Shown in pieces: positions 15,879 through 25,272 of a stretch of DNA of 64,000 nucleotides. The stretch spans positions 310,001 to 374,000 of the forward strand of contig JUHI01000005.1 of assembly GCA_000799755.1 (NCBI GenBank), written 5' to 3'. The notes below the pieces were generated by a model, which saw only the letters and a list, made by a program, of their open reading frames with translations, ran no database searches and was not told where the DNA came from. The stretch comes from Martinezella tropici (GTDB lineage: Bacteria; Pseudomonadota; Alphaproteobacteria; Rhizobiales; Rhizobiaceae). Position 1 is the first letter of the stretch, and the number at the start of each line of letters is the position of its first letter. The position numbers were made by a program, and so were the translations under genes.

Positions 15879-17975
15879 ATGCGTATGAAATATGGTTTCC
15901 TCTGCCTGTTCCTGGCATTTGCTTCGTCGGCATATGCTCTGGAAGCCGGTTCACCGCCAGTTCTGACGCCGCTGCCGCAGCAGGCGCAAGCCGCGCATTT
16001 GACAGCGCAGTTTCTGCAGCGCTTCCACTACAAGCCTGTTCCCTTGGACGACGTTCTGTCGGCCAGGATCATGAACCGCTTCATCAAATCCCTCGATCCG
16101 GATCGGGTCCTTTTCCTGCAGACGGATATCGACAAGTTCATGGCCGGCAGCACCAAGATCGACGATGCCATCAATCAGGAAGACCTGAATATCCCGTTTT
16201 CCATTTTCAACGTCTACGAGCAGCGGGTCGTCAATCGCATGACCTACGCGCGCAGCCTGCTCAATCAGAAGTTTGATTTCAATACCAAGGAAGTCTACCC
16301 GCTCGTCCGCGACAACGAGCCCTGGCCGCAGTCGGAAGCGGAAAGCAACGATCTCTGGCGCAAGCGCGTCAAGAACGACTGGCTGCGCCTGAAGCTTGCC
16401 GGGAAGGACGATGCCTCCATTCGCGATACGCTGGACAAGCGCTATCAAAATTCGCTCGAGCGTGCCTACAAGTACAAGGGCGACGATGTTTTCCAGATGT
16501 TCATGGATGCCTACACGACGTCCGTCGACCCGCATACCGATTACTTCGGCGCGACTGCCTCAGCCGAATTCGATATTTCGATGAAGCTCTCGCTGGTCGG
16601 CATCGGCGCCGTCCTGCAGGAAAGAGACGATTATACGACGATCCGCGAACTCGTGGCCGGCGGCCCGGCGCAACTATCCGGCAAGCTTGCGGTCGGTGAC
16701 CGCATCACCGGCGTCGGTCAGGGCGAGAACGGCCCGATCAAGGAAGTCGTCGGCACGCGTCTCGACGAAATCGTGCAGATGATCCGCGGCGCCAAGGGCT
16801 CCGTCGTGCGGCTCGACATCCTGCCGGCCGACGCTGGCCCGGATAGCAAGCATCACATCATCAGCCTGGTGCGCGACAAGATCAGCCTCGACAAGCAGGC
16901 CGCCAAGCAAACGATCCTGTCGGTGAAGGATGGCGATGCCACCCGCAAGATCGGCGTCATCACCCTGCCAGCCTTCTATGAGGATTTCGAAGCTCGGCGA
17001 AAGGGCGACAAGGATTACCGCAGCGCCAGCCGTGACGTCGCCAAACTCCTCACCGAACTGAAGCAGGATAAGGTTGACGGCGTGCTAATCGACCTGCGCA
17101 ACAATGGCGGCGGCTCGTTGTCAGAGGCGATCGACCTGACGGGTCTGTTCGTCGGCAAGGGCCCCGTGGTGCAGCAACGGGATGCGGGCGGCGAAGTCGA
17201 AGTTTCGAGCGACGATCTTGCCACTCCGGCCTGGACCGGCCCGCTCGGCGTGCTGATCAATCGCGGTTCCGCATCCGCTTCCGAAATCTTTGCGGCCGCG
17301 ATCCAGGATTACGGCCGCGGCGTGATCATCGGCGAGCCGAGCTTCGGCAAGGGCACGGTGCAAACCGTGGTCAATCTCGATCAGGTCGCCCATAACGCAA
17401 AGCCGAAATTCGGTGAGCTGAAGCTGACGGTTGCTCAATTCTTCCGCGTCAACGGGGGTACGACACAGTTGCGCGGCGTGACGCCCGACATCAGCCTGCC
17501 GGGACTTTCGGATCTCAAGACCTTCGGCGAGTCGAGCTACGACAATGCTCTGCCGTGGACGCAGGTAAAGCCGGCGAATTACAAGCCCTGGGGTGACATC
17601 CAGGCGGTGCTGCCGCAATTGCAAAGCCGCCACGATGCCCGCGTGAAGAATGATTCGGAATACCAGCGCTTCGTGGAAGACATCGCCACGCTGAAGGAGC
17701 AGCGCGATAAGAAGGTGATTTCCCTCAACGAAACCGAACGTCGCGACGAACTGACCGCCCAGGCAAATCGTCTCAAGGCGCGCGGTCAGGTCAATGATGG
17801 CCTCGACACCAGCGAAGATGATGGCCTGCAGGCAAACGAACGCAGCTTGAGCGCCGATATCGCCATCGAAAAAGCGCGCAAAAACGCAAAGGACATCCTG
17901 CAGACCGAAGCCGCCTCCATCGTTGCCGACGAGGCGGATTTGCAAGTCGGCGTGTCGAAGGCCGCGGCGAAGTAA
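15879..17975 (+). CDS. prc: carboxy-terminal processing (tail-specific) protease Prc, S41 family
   Basis: 698-residue periplasmic protease. Signal peptide MRMKYGFLCLFLAFASSAYA, then an N-terminal helical domain (about 40-230), a PDZ domain (about 240-330), the S41 catalytic core and a C-terminal helical extension as in E. coli Prc. The catalytic dyad is S466 in GSASASE and K491 in FGKG, 25 residues apart as in Prc. It trims C-terminal tails of periplasmic and outer-membrane proteins and affects cell-wall enzymes. ATG 15879 is used; it has only a weak ribosome-binding site. It is monocistronic and followed by a hairpin at 18004. Confidence 0.93.
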   Translation: MRMKYGFLCLFLAFASSAYALEAGSPPVLTPLPQQAQAAHLTAQFLQRFHYKPVPLDDVLSARIMNRFIKSLDPDRVLFLQTDIDKFMAGSTKIDDAINQEDLNIPFSIFNVYEQRVVNRMTYARSLLNQKFDFNTKEVYPLVRDNEPWPQSEAESNDLWRKRVKNDWLRLKLAGKDDASIRDTLDKRYQNSLERAYKYKGDDVFQMFMDAYTTSVDPHTDYFGATASAEFDISMKLSLVGIGAVLQERDDYTTIRELVAGGPAQLSGKLAVGDRITGVGQGENGPIKEVVGTRLDEIVQMIRGAKGSVVRLDILPADAGPDSKHHIISLVRDKISLDKQAAKQTILSVKDGDATRKIGVITLPAFYEDFEARRKGDKDYRSASRDVAKLLTELKQDKVDGVLIDLRNNGGGSLSEAIDLTGLFVGKGPVVQQRDAGGEVEVSSDDLATPAWTGPLGVLINRGSASASEIFAAAIQDYGRGVIIGEPSFGKGTVQTVVNLDQVAHNAKPKFGELKLTVAQFFRVNGGTTQLRGVTPDISLPGLSDLKTFGESSYDNALPWTQVKPANYKPWGDIQAVLPQLQSRHDARVKNDSEYQRFVEDIATLKEQRDKKVISLNETERRDELTAQANRLKARGQVNDGLDTSEDDGLQANERSLSADIAIEKARKNAKDILQTEAASIVADEADLQVGVSKAAAK

Positions 17976-18003
17976 TCGGCAAGCTCGCCCCGGCCCTGCT
18001 TAC

Positions 18004-18034
18004 CGCGACCGATGTCGAATGCTCATCGGTCGCG
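18004..18034. terminator. stem-loop between convergent genes
   Basis: CGCGACCGATG and CATCGGTCGCG form a perfect 11-bp stem with a 9-nt loop, 28 nt after the prc stop. It lies between convergent prc and the M20 peptidase gene and could serve both. No T-run on either side, so it is not a classical intrinsic terminator. Confidence 0.5.
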
Positions 18035-18181
18035 CAAAATCGGGGCATCATCACTGCAGTTGCGACGCCAGTATCACGGTTTCATCTGCGATCTGCCAAC
18101 ATCAAAGCGAACGGCTGGCACCTTTGCAAAGCTCGATCGCCGGCATCGTGCCGTTCGGCCTCCTCCTGCGACGCCAGCCGA

Positions 18182-19498
18182 TCAGGAGCACCACTTCTGC
18201 ACCGCGAGCGCAATCGCCTTGGTACAATCGATAAGATCGCGCACAGACACGCGCTCGTTCGGCTGATGAGCCTGTGCCGGGTCTCCCGGCCCGAAATTAA
18301 TGGTCGGCGTGTTGCCGAGCGACGTCGGGAGACCGATGTCACTATGGGCGCCGAATCCGGATAGAGCCGAAGACAGATCGGCGGCTTCCACTGCCTCCTG
18401 CAACAACTGAACGAAGGGATTATCGGCTGGAACTTCCGCGCAATCCGCATCGAGTATCCATTCTACTCTCGCCGGATGTTGGCGCAGATAGGGATCAGCC
18501 TGGCAGACATTCTTCACATGCTCCTCGATCTCGCGCTTCACATGGCCACCGAGACCGAATTCGTCCTTTTCGCTCGGCAGATATTGCGCATCGATGATGA
18601 TCTCGGCCTTGCCCGCCATCGATGATGGGTGCTCGCCGGCCTTGACCTGAGTGACGATGATCTGGTTCGGCAGATCCATCAGCGGATGGTTCTTCTTCGG
18701 GTCGAACATCCAGCGCCGGTTGAGGATATCGATGCCGTCGAGCATCTGGCGGCAAAGCTGGACGGCATCCACCGGGCCGCTCGTATACCAGGCGTTCGGC
18801 GTCAACTCGGCGTGTCCACCAATGCCATCGATGATGATCTTGCCCCATAAAATGCCGTGGCAAAGAGGAGCGATGCGATTTGCGGTCGGCTCGGTCATGA
18901 TGCCGGCGTCTGCCCGGAAGCCGCGATCGACCATGGCAAGCGATCCCATGCCGCCAATCTCCTCGTCGACGACGGTCGTAAAGACGATATCGCCCTTCAG
19001 CGGAATATTCATCTCCTTCAGGATTTCGACGGCCATCAGCATACAGGCGACGCCGCCCTTCATGTCGACGGTGCCGCGGCCGTGCAGGAAGCCGTTCTTC
19101 AGCACCGGCACGAAGGGGTCGGTTGTCCAATGTTCAGGCGCGCCGGGCGGTACGACATCGATATGGCCGGTCAACATAATGGATCGGCCGCCGCCCGTGC
19201 CCTTCAGCACGCCGCCGAGGTTCGGCCGACCTTCGAATGTCCGGCCCTTGTTCGCGCCGGGACGCCCTTCATACTTGGCATAGAGCGCTGGCCCGTCCGG
19301 ATCCCAAAGATCGGTCGAAAAGCCGAGATGTTCGAGCCGCTTCTGGAGGTAGAGCTGGCAGTCACGCTCGCCGGGGCCTGCCTCCTTCGGGTCGGATTTG
19401 ACGATCGACGGAAAGGCGACGAGATCACTGAGGGTCGAAACGATACGCTCATGCGCTGCCTCGACCTGTTCGGCAATCAAAGTTTCGATGGATGGCAT
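18182..19498 (-). CDS. M20 family metallopeptidase (ArgE/DapE-like)
   Basis: 438-residue zinc-dependent amidase of the ArgE/DapE/CPG2 family. Metal motifs: GHIDVVPPG, GTVDMKGG, DEEIGGMGS and AHSD near the C-terminus. Such enzymes remove acyl groups or split small peptides and carbamates. ATG 19498 follows GGAGATAAGA. It is the last gene of the seven-gene operon led by the HTH-kinase fusion, and starts 3 nt after the permease stop. Its presence suggests that the imported compound has an amide bond as well as a phosphorylatable hydroxyl. It is a different subfamily from the M20 gene at 14380. Confidence 0.88.
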   Translation of the reverse strand: MPSIETLIAEQVEAAHERIVSTLSDLVAFPSIVKSDPKEAGPGERDCQLYLQKRLEHLGFSTDLWDPDGPALYAKYEGRPGANKGRTFEGRPNLGGVLKGTGGGRSIMLTGHIDVVPPGAPEHWTTDPFVPVLKNGFLHGRGTVDMKGGVACMLMAVEILKEMNIPLKGDIVFTTVVDEEIGGMGSLAMVDRGFRADAGIMTEPTANRIAPLCHGILWGKIIIDGIGGHAELTPNAWYTSGPVDAVQLCRQMLDGIDILNRRWMFDPKKNHPLMDLPNQIIVTQVKAGEHPSSMAGKAEIIIDAQYLPSEKDEFGLGGHVKREIEEHVKNVCQADPYLRQHPARVEWILDADCAEVPADNPFVQLLQEAVEAADLSSALSGFGAHSDIGLPTSLGNTPTINFGPGDPAQAHQPNERVSVRDLIDCTKAIALAVQKWCS

Positions 19499-19500
19499 TC

Positions 19501-20460
19501 TTATCTCCAATGTTTCGAGATGCGGTCTATCAAGAGGACGGCAATCAGCAGGGCGCCGACGATACCGACCTGCCAGACGGTGTTGACATTCAGCTGCAGC
19601 AAGCCGGTCTTGAGCGTGATCAGCAGGACCACGGCGGCGAGGATGCCGCCCACCCCGCCGACGCCGCCGGTAATGGCAATGCCGCCGAGCATCACCGCCG
19701 TCAGCGATTCAAGCTCGAGGTTCTGTCCGATGTTCGGTCGGGCACTGCCGAGCCATGCGATGGAAATCAGCCCGGCAAGACCGGCAAGTGCGCCGCTCAG
19801 CGCGTATATCAACAGTCGAACGCGATCGACCGGAATGCCCACGAGCCGGGCGGAACGCTCGTTGTAGCCCATCGCGAAGATCCAGGCGCCCCAGGCTGTC
19901 CGCAATAGCGTGACGGCTCCGAAGACGAAGACCGGTATGACGGTGGTGAGGAATGGCACGGGCACGCCGAAAAACACCCCACGTCCCCAAGCCAGCAGCC
20001 AGGCTGGCACGCCGGATTGGGCGGCCCCACCGGTCAAGGCGACCGCTAAGCCCGAGTAGACGAAGAGCGTCCCGAGTGTCGCGATCAAGGGCAGGATCGA
20101 GAGACGTGTGACGAGCAATCCGTTCAATGCGCCGAGTGCGGCGCCGATGACGAGGCAGAACACTGGAATGGCGAAGACCGGCATGCCGAACTTGACGGCG
20201 AGCATGCAAAGCGTCGCAGACAGCGACACCGTCCCGCCGACCGAAAGGTCGATGCCGGCGCCACCGGCCAGAACAATCAAGCCTTGCCCCAGTGCGACCA
20301 ATGCCAGGATGGTCGAAAACTGCAGGATGGTCGTCACGGTTGCCCCGTTGAACATCGCGGGCTTGAACATCGCAAACAGAAGAACGACGGCAAGCCAAAG
20401 GATGCCCAGCAGCATGAGGATGCGCGACGAGCCGATAACGGCTGGAATTCTCATCGTCAT
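19501..20460 (-). CDS. ABC transporter permease, RbsC type
   Basis: 319-residue inner-membrane permease of the ribose/AI-2/branched-chain class. It shows ALGQGLIVLAGGAGIDLSVG, the family's conserved loop, and AVMLGGIAITGGVGGVGG near the C-terminus. Its ATG overlaps the stop of the preceding permease gene (ATGA). It pairs with the permease at 20457, the binding protein at 21453 and the ATPase at 22470. Confidence 0.92.
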   Translation of the reverse strand: MTMRIPAVIGSSRILMLLGILWLAVVLLFAMFKPAMFNGATVTTILQFSTILALVALGQGLIVLAGGAGIDLSVGGTVSLSATLCMLAVKFGMPVFAIPVFCLVIGAALGALNGLLVTRLSILPLIATLGTLFVYSGLAVALTGGAAQSGVPAWLLAWGRGVFFGVPVPFLTTVIPVFVFGAVTLLRTAWGAWIFAMGYNERSARLVGIPVDRVRLLIYALSGALAGLAGLISIAWLGSARPNIGQNLELESLTAVMLGGIAITGGVGGVGGILAAVVLLITLKTGLLQLNVNTVWQVGIVGALLIAVLLIDRISKHWR

Positions 20461-21446
20461 CCCCGCATCCACTTCATTTTCAGTTCTCCAAGGCGTTTTG
20501 CTGGCATCTCAAGTGCCAGTACGCCGATCAGGAGTGCTCCGGTTACCACCGGCTGCCAAAGCGAGGGCACACCTATGAGCAGCAGGCCGTTCTGCAGGAT
20601 GCGCAGGAGCACGACACCGAGGACAGTACCAATGAGGCTACAACGGCCGCCCATGATGCTGGTCCCGCCAAGCACCACGGCTGCGATCGCGTCAAGCGCC
20701 AAGGTCGAGCCGATCGCCATTTCGACATTACGATAATTGGCCACGTAGAAACTCGCGGCCAGTCCGGTCAGTGCGCCGCTGATCACGAAGGTCGCAAGCC
20801 GCACCTTGATTACAGGCACGCCCGACAGGCGTGCCTTTTCCTCGGAATTGCCGATGGACAGGAGATGCGGACCATAGGGGGTCCGCCTGAGCGCGGTCCA
20901 GACGGCAAGATAGGCAGCGGCAATGGCGATCCCCGCCATGGGCACACCAAACACGGTTGCGCCCAAAAGCCCGGTGAGGTTCGTCGGCAAGCCCGACAGC
21001 CACTGGCCGCCGAGCAGGGCGAAAACGCCCGTCCGATAGACGCCGAAAAGACCGAGCGTGCCGACGATCGCGGGAATGCGCCCGATAACGACGACGCTGC
21101 CGGTCAAAAGACCGAGGACGGCACCCATCGCCGGGCCCAGTAGTGCGGCCGGCAGTGCACCCCAACCCGCAAGCAGCGTATTGGCGACACCGATCGCCGC
21201 AAGGCCCATGACGATGCCGATCGAGACATCGATGCCGCCCATGGCAAGCAGCAGGGTCATGCCGAGGCCGACCAGCATCAGTTCGATGCTGTTACGTACG
21301 ATCGTGTCGATGTTGCCCATAGTCGCAAAGAAGGGCGATGCGGCAGTGAAGAGGAGTGCGGCGAGAATGGTGGCACAAAGGAGTGCCCATTCCCGTCCGC
21401 CCATGGCGAAGAAGACTGGTTTCGACGGTCGCATCGCGTCAGTCAT
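20457..21446 (-). CDS. ABC transporter permease, RbsC type
   Basis: 329-residue permease, paralogue of its neighbour. It contains GLGMTLLLAMGGIDVSIGIV and AVVLGGTSIMGG. It starts 7 nt after the binding-protein stop and overlaps the next permease by four bases. Two separate permease genes, rather than one homodimeric RbsC, resemble the AI-2 (LsrC/D) and rhamnose arrangement. Confidence 0.92.
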   Translation of the reverse strand: MTDAMRPSKPVFFAMGGREWALLCATILAALLFTAASPFFATMGNIDTIVRNSIELMLVGLGMTLLLAMGGIDVSIGIVMGLAAIGVANTLLAGWGALPAALLGPAMGAVLGLLTGSVVVIGRIPAIVGTLGLFGVYRTGVFALLGGQWLSGLPTNLTGLLGATVFGVPMAGIAIAAAYLAVWTALRRTPYGPHLLSIGNSEEKARLSGVPVIKVRLATFVISGALTGLAASFYVANYRNVEMAIGSTLALDAIAAVVLGGTSIMGGRCSLIGTVLGVVLLRILQNGLLLIGVPSLWQPVVTGALLIGVLALEMPAKRLGELKMKWMRG

Positions 21447-21452
21447 CCAGGT

Positions 21453-22439
21453 TCAGAAATTGAACTTGTCGACGTTGTCGGCGGTGAAGACAGCCGGCGG
21501 CCCGAGCAGCAGTATCCCCTTCGAAGCGTCGTAGGTGACGGGCGCCGCAAAGCCCGGAACGGTATTCTCAACCGCAAAAGGCTTGCCATCGATCAGCTGC
21601 TTGCCGGCCCAGACCGTCAGGTAGCCAAGCTGAGCCGGGTCCCACAGAACCGTGAAGCCGAATGCGCCGCTCTTGAGGTAAGCGCGGGCCGTGTTCGGGC
21701 TGCAATAGCCGGTGCCGATGACCGAGCCGATCTTGCCGGCCGTCTCGATCGCCTGCGCGACGCCCGGGCATGTGGAGGATGCGACCGCGACGATCGCCTT
21801 CAGATCGGGATTGGCGGTCATGAGGTCGCCTGCGATCTGTGCGGCGCGTTGTGCCGTGCCGCCGGCATATTGCGGTTCCAGGAGCTGCAGCTTCGGATAT
21901 TTTTCGGCCGCTCTTTTCTTCATGAAGCCGATCCAGGCATTCAGGTTCGAGGCTGTCGCCTCGCCGGAGACGATGCCAATCTTCGCATTGTCGCCGACGC
22001 GCTTCACGAGCTCGTCGATGACAGCGCCGCCGAGACCTTCGTCGGTCGCCTGGGCGACATAGACGGCTCGCCCACTGTCGGGCGCATCGCTATCGCTGGT
22101 GAACAGCTTGATACCCTTCGCCTTTGCCGCTTCGACGACGGGGGCGATGGAGGAAGCGTCAAGCACGCTAACGGACACGGCGTTGACACCCTGGTCGATC
22201 AGGTTCTGCACAATCTGCAACTGGTCGACCGGGTTGGTATCGACCGGGCCGGTATAGATGAAATCGACGCCCAGTTCGCTTGCGGCACGTTTGCCGCCTT
22301 CTTCCATGGCGTTGAAATAGGGAATGCCGATCAGCTGCGGCACAAAGGCGACTTTCGGCTTGTCCTGCGCAAGGGCGGCCGATGCGATGACCAGTGTGAG
22401 AGATGATGCAATGAATGCTTTCTTGAGATGGTGGAACAT
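21453..22439 (-). CDS. sugar-type ABC transporter substrate-binding protein (RbsB/RhaS/LsrB class)
   Basis: 328-residue periplasmic protein: signal peptide MFHHLKKAFIASSLTLVIAS ending at ALA-Q, then a type I binding fold. VAFVPQLIGIPYFNAMEEGG and VDTNPVDQLQIVQNLIDQGV match the RhaS/LsrB branch of the ribose-binding family. The ligand is unknown. It lies between the ATPase and permease genes in the HTH-kinase operon. Two Cys residues (STCPG, GYCSP) may pair in the periplasm. Confidence 0.9.
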   Translation of the reverse strand: MFHHLKKAFIASSLTLVIASAALAQDKPKVAFVPQLIGIPYFNAMEEGGKRAASELGVDFIYTGPVDTNPVDQLQIVQNLIDQGVNAVSVSVLDASSIAPVVEAAKAKGIKLFTSDSDAPDSGRAVYVAQATDEGLGGAVIDELVKRVGDNAKIGIVSGEATASNLNAWIGFMKKRAAEKYPKLQLLEPQYAGGTAQRAAQIAGDLMTANPDLKAIVAVASSTCPGVAQAIETAGKIGSVIGTGYCSPNTARAYLKSGAFGFTVLWDPAQLGYLTVWAGKQLIDGKPFAVENTVPGFAAPVTYDASKGILLLGPPAVFTADNVDKFNF

Positions 22440-22469
22440 AAGAGCCTCTCTGGAGATTGGACGCGCTTC

Positions 22470-23240
22470 TTATTGTTTGTTTTCAAGCGCTCGCACGTCG
22501 GGGTGAGCGCCTGTTATGAGGGATACGATCTCTTCCGGCGTCGTGTCCTGCCGCCGTCTTTCTGCGACCTTACGGCCACGGCGGAAGACGACCATGCGAT
22601 CTGCGACTTCGAAGACATCGGCGATATTGTGGCTGATCAGCACGACGGCGCAGCCGCGCTCGGCAAGGCGACGCGTCAGCGACAGGACCTTGCGCGTCTC
22701 GGCAACGGCAAGGGCTGCGGTCGGCTCGTCCATGATGACAAGCCTGGCGTTCAGATTGAGCGCGCGGCAGATCGCGACCGCCTGGCGTTGACCGCCCGAC
22801 AAACTGCCGACCGGCGCCTCCGGGTCCGAGATATGCGCGTCGAGTTCGTGCAGCAACGCATCGACCCGGTCGCGCATTTCGGTGCGCCGCAGGAACGGGA
22901 TGCCAAGAACGGAATGCTTCAGTTCCCGACCGAGAAAGACATTCTCGGCGATGGAGAGGTTCTCCGATAGCGCCAGTTCCTGAAAGATCGTGGCGATGCC
23001 CGAGCCTGCGGCATCCTTTGGCGACGAGAAGGTCACCGGCTTTCCTTCGACCAGCAATTCGCCGTCACTCTGGGCATGGGCGCCCGCCAGGATTTTCACG
23101 AAGGTGGATTTGCCGGCTCCGTTGTCGCCGAGCAGGGCAAGGACTTCGCCGCTGTTGATGTCGAGGTCGACGCCGGTCAATGCGGCAAGCGCGCCGAAGC
23201 GCTTGCTGATGCCGTTCGCCCGTAAGAAAGGATATGTCAT
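22470..23240 (-). CDS. ABC transporter ATP-binding protein, single-domain RbsA-like
   Basis: 256-residue ATPase with one nucleotide-binding domain, whereas RbsA proteins usually have two fused domains. Walker A GDNGAGKST, Q-loop IFQELALSENL, signature LSGGQRQ, Walker B LVIMDEPTAAL, switch ISHN. ATG 23240 follows GGGGAAC. It presumably works as a homodimer. The nearest relatives are the FrcA-type sugar ATPases known in rhizobia. It is the third gene of the operon. Confidence 0.9.
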   Translation of the reverse strand: MTYPFLRANGISKRFGALAALTGVDLDINSGEVLALLGDNGAGKSTFVKILAGAHAQSDGELLVEGKPVTFSSPKDAAGSGIATIFQELALSENLSIAENVFLGRELKHSVLGIPFLRRTEMRDRVDALLHELDAHISDPEAPVGSLSGGQRQAVAICRALNLNARLVIMDEPTAALAVAETRKVLSLTRRLAERGCAVVLISHNIADVFEVADRMVVFRRGRKVAERRRQDTTPEEIVSLITGAHPDVRALENKQ

Positions 23241-23266
23241 TTTTTTGTTCCCCTGCGTCACGCTTC

Positions 23267-24034
23267 CTATGCGGCACGATTGACCCATCGCAGAATGTTC
23301 TTCCAAAGCGTGGCATAGCCGGGCCAGGCGACGAACTCGTTCGGCAGCCAATGCGGCCCGATATCGGAGGTCCATGCGACGGTTCGGCCATTCCCGTATT
23401 TGCCCGTCACCAGCAGCGGATGGCCGCCTTCGCTGTCAGGCAGCGTCGCGATCACCTCCACATCAGGCTGATCTTTCGCCACCACTTCGTTGGCACCCAG
23501 CAGCAGTGGCCAGTCGCCGCCGACCCCTGCGAGAATTTCATGATCCCTTCTGACGACGGCGCGGAAACCTTCCGGAATTTCCAGCCGGTCGTCATAGGGA
23601 AGGCAGGCGACCGGCAGCGCCTCCTCGACGGGCGTACGACGCCAGCGTGCCTTGCCGTCGATCCCCTGAAAGCTGAAATAGCCGCCGGCCATCACCAGGC
23701 CGCCACCGGCAGCCGTCCAGTCCCGGATAATCTTCAAGCGGTTTACGACAGGCTTTCCGTGCAGCCATACCGCTGGCGGCAGGAGAAGCGAATTGGCGCC
23801 GATATCAGAGAGAATGATGACCTGATAGGCCAACAGCTCTTCCAGCGAAAACGGGAATTTCTCGACGCTGTCATGCGCAGTCATGTAGGTGATGTCGAAT
23901 TCGTCGCCCTGAAGGGCGGCGACCAGCGGTTCGGCACCCAGATGGAAGGTGACGCTGCCGAACTGGTCGAAACCTTTGTAATGGGTGGCCGAACTGACCC
24001 AACTTTCCCCCACCAACAGAACCTTGATCGTCAT
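23267..24034 (-). CDS. glutamine-amidotransferase-like protein (cd03143/COG5426 type)
   Basis: 255-residue cytoplasmic protein with a class I glutamine amidotransferase-like (flavodoxin-like) fold: KVLLVGESWVSSATHYKGFD at the N-terminus, VIILSDIGANSLLL, and GGLVMAGGYFSFQG in the middle. The canonical nucleophile elbow has A-GG-Y rather than a cysteine, so true amidotransferase activity is doubtful. Similar proteins occur in sugar-catabolic operons without an assigned role. It sits between the HTH-kinase gene and the ATPase gene. Function unknown. Confidence 0.75.
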   Translation of the reverse strand: MTIKVLLVGESWVSSATHYKGFDQFGSVTFHLGAEPLVAALQGDEFDITYMTAHDSVEKFPFSLEELLAYQVIILSDIGANSLLLPPAVWLHGKPVVNRLKIIRDWTAAGGGLVMAGGYFSFQGIDGKARWRRTPVEEALPVACLPYDDRLEIPEGFRAVVRRDHEILAGVGGDWPLLLGANEVVAKDQPDVEVIATLPDSEGGHPLLVTGKYGNGRTVAWTSDIGPHWLPNEFVAWPGYATLWKNILRWVNRAA

Positions 24035-24076
24035 TTCTATCTCCTTGCGCGATGTCGTTTCGATGATGCGGCCGAG

Positions 24077-25258
24077 CTAGACCGCGGTTTTCACTTCGAC
24101 CGACGGCAGCAGTGCCTCGATCTCCCGGGCGCTGGCGAGCCGCCCCTGCGCGCCTTCCACCGTCGTCGTCAAGCTGGCGCCGATCGCGGCGTGCCGGGCG
24201 GCAACGGCGAGCGACTTTTCATGCAGCCAGAGGCTGAGAAATATCCCGGCAAAAGCATCCCCCGCCCCCGTTGCATCGACCCGCGTCACCGGCAGTGCCG
24301 GCACCTCGATCGGCGCGCCTCCGCTTTTCCTGAAGACGACAGCCCCGAACTCGCCCAATGTCAGGACGACATCGCCTCGGATCTTGATATGCTTCAGGAT
24401 GCGGTCAGCCTCGTCGATCATCGAGGCAAGCGGCGTGCGAATGTCGAAGATCTCCCGGAATATCTCATCGTTGATGAAGGTCAGATCAACCTGGCCGACG
24501 AGCGTTGCAAAGGCTGCGGGCGTGCGTGAAGCGTCGGGCAGACCGGCCGTATGCAGGCTCACCTTCCAGCCGGCCGCGTGAAACCGGGCGATCGAGGGGA
24601 TCATCCGCTCGTAGTGAAATCCTTCAATGTGGACGCAGGAGCGAACATCGGCCGGTTCGATATCCATGTTCTCGGTCAGATCGATCTCGCTCAATTCGAA
24701 CGTCTCGTGGATGATCGTGCGGCTGCCATTGGCCTCGATGATGACGATCGCCCGCGGCAGGCGGTTCTTTGCCGGGCGGCGGATCGGAAGGACGTTGACG
24801 TTGCGCGCAAGCAGCTCCGCCAGGGCCCATTCGCTGTCGCCATCGTCCCCGATCGCGGTCGCAAGATCGATCTGGAGCTCGTATGGCGCACCCATGCCGG
24901 CTGCGGCGACGGCCAAGTTAGCGGCCGGCCCCCCGAGCGCCTTGTTGATATGTTCAGCCGCGACGCGGTCGTCGCGATGCGGAAGAACCGGCACGCGGCA
25001 GAGATAGTCGAGGCAGATGTGGCCAACGACGAGCAGGCGGGGATTGCCCTCCTTCGCCTGCACCGTCTTTGCCGACAGCATGGGGAGCGAACGGGCAAAT
25101 ACGCTTGGCCGATAGGCCAGCTTCTGGATCGCCTCCTGGATACGCTCGGCTGTATGGGACTTGACTGGAACCGTGCCGTTCAGGAAATTCGAGACCGTGC
25201 CAACCGAAACCCCGGCGGCCTGCGCAACATCGGCGATCGTCGGGCGTCCCTTCTTCAT
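24077..25258 (-). CDS. LacI-type DNA-binding domain fused to a PfkB-family sugar kinase
   Basis: 393 residues. Residues 5-60 are a full LacI headpiece (TIADVAQAAGVSVGTVSNFL, followed by the hinge-like ERIQEAIQKLAYRPSVFARS). Instead of a sugar-binding domain, residues 72-390 are a ribokinase/PfkB kinase: GG at 109-110 in LGGPAANLAVAAAG and the C-terminal signature DATGAGDAF at 328-336 with catalytic D334. All key kinase residues appear intact, so it may be both enzyme and regulator. It heads a seven-gene operon and has a LacI-style operator 15 nt upstream. The fusion is one continuous frame, not a sequencing join, as both parts use the same codon style. Confidence 0.93.
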   Translation of the reverse strand: MKKGRPTIADVAQAAGVSVGTVSNFLNGTVPVKSHTAERIQEAIQKLAYRPSVFARSLPMLSAKTVQAKEGNPRLLVVGHICLDYLCRVPVLPHRDDRVAAEHINKALGGPAANLAVAAAGMGAPYELQIDLATAIGDDGDSEWALAELLARNVNVLPIRRPAKNRLPRAIVIIEANGSRTIIHETFELSEIDLTENMDIEPADVRSCVHIEGFHYERMIPSIARFHAAGWKVSLHTAGLPDASRTPAAFATLVGQVDLTFINDEIFREIFDIRTPLASMIDEADRILKHIKIRGDVVLTLGEFGAVVFRKSGGAPIEVPALPVTRVDATGAGDAFAGIFLSLWLHEKSLAVAARHAAIGASLTTTVEGAQGRLASAREIEALLPSVEVKTAV

Positions 25259-25272
25259 AGCATCCCCATTTA

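Noticed and set aside
23267..24034. Annotating the amidotransferase-like protein as a true glutamine amidotransferase
   Set aside because: No cysteine is found at the expected nucleophile turn, so only the fold is claimed.
23234..24529. 431-codon + strand frame across the ATPase, amidotransferase-like and HTH-kinase genes
   Set aside because: It crosses three well-supported opposite-strand genes and their gaps, so it cannot be a coherent gene.
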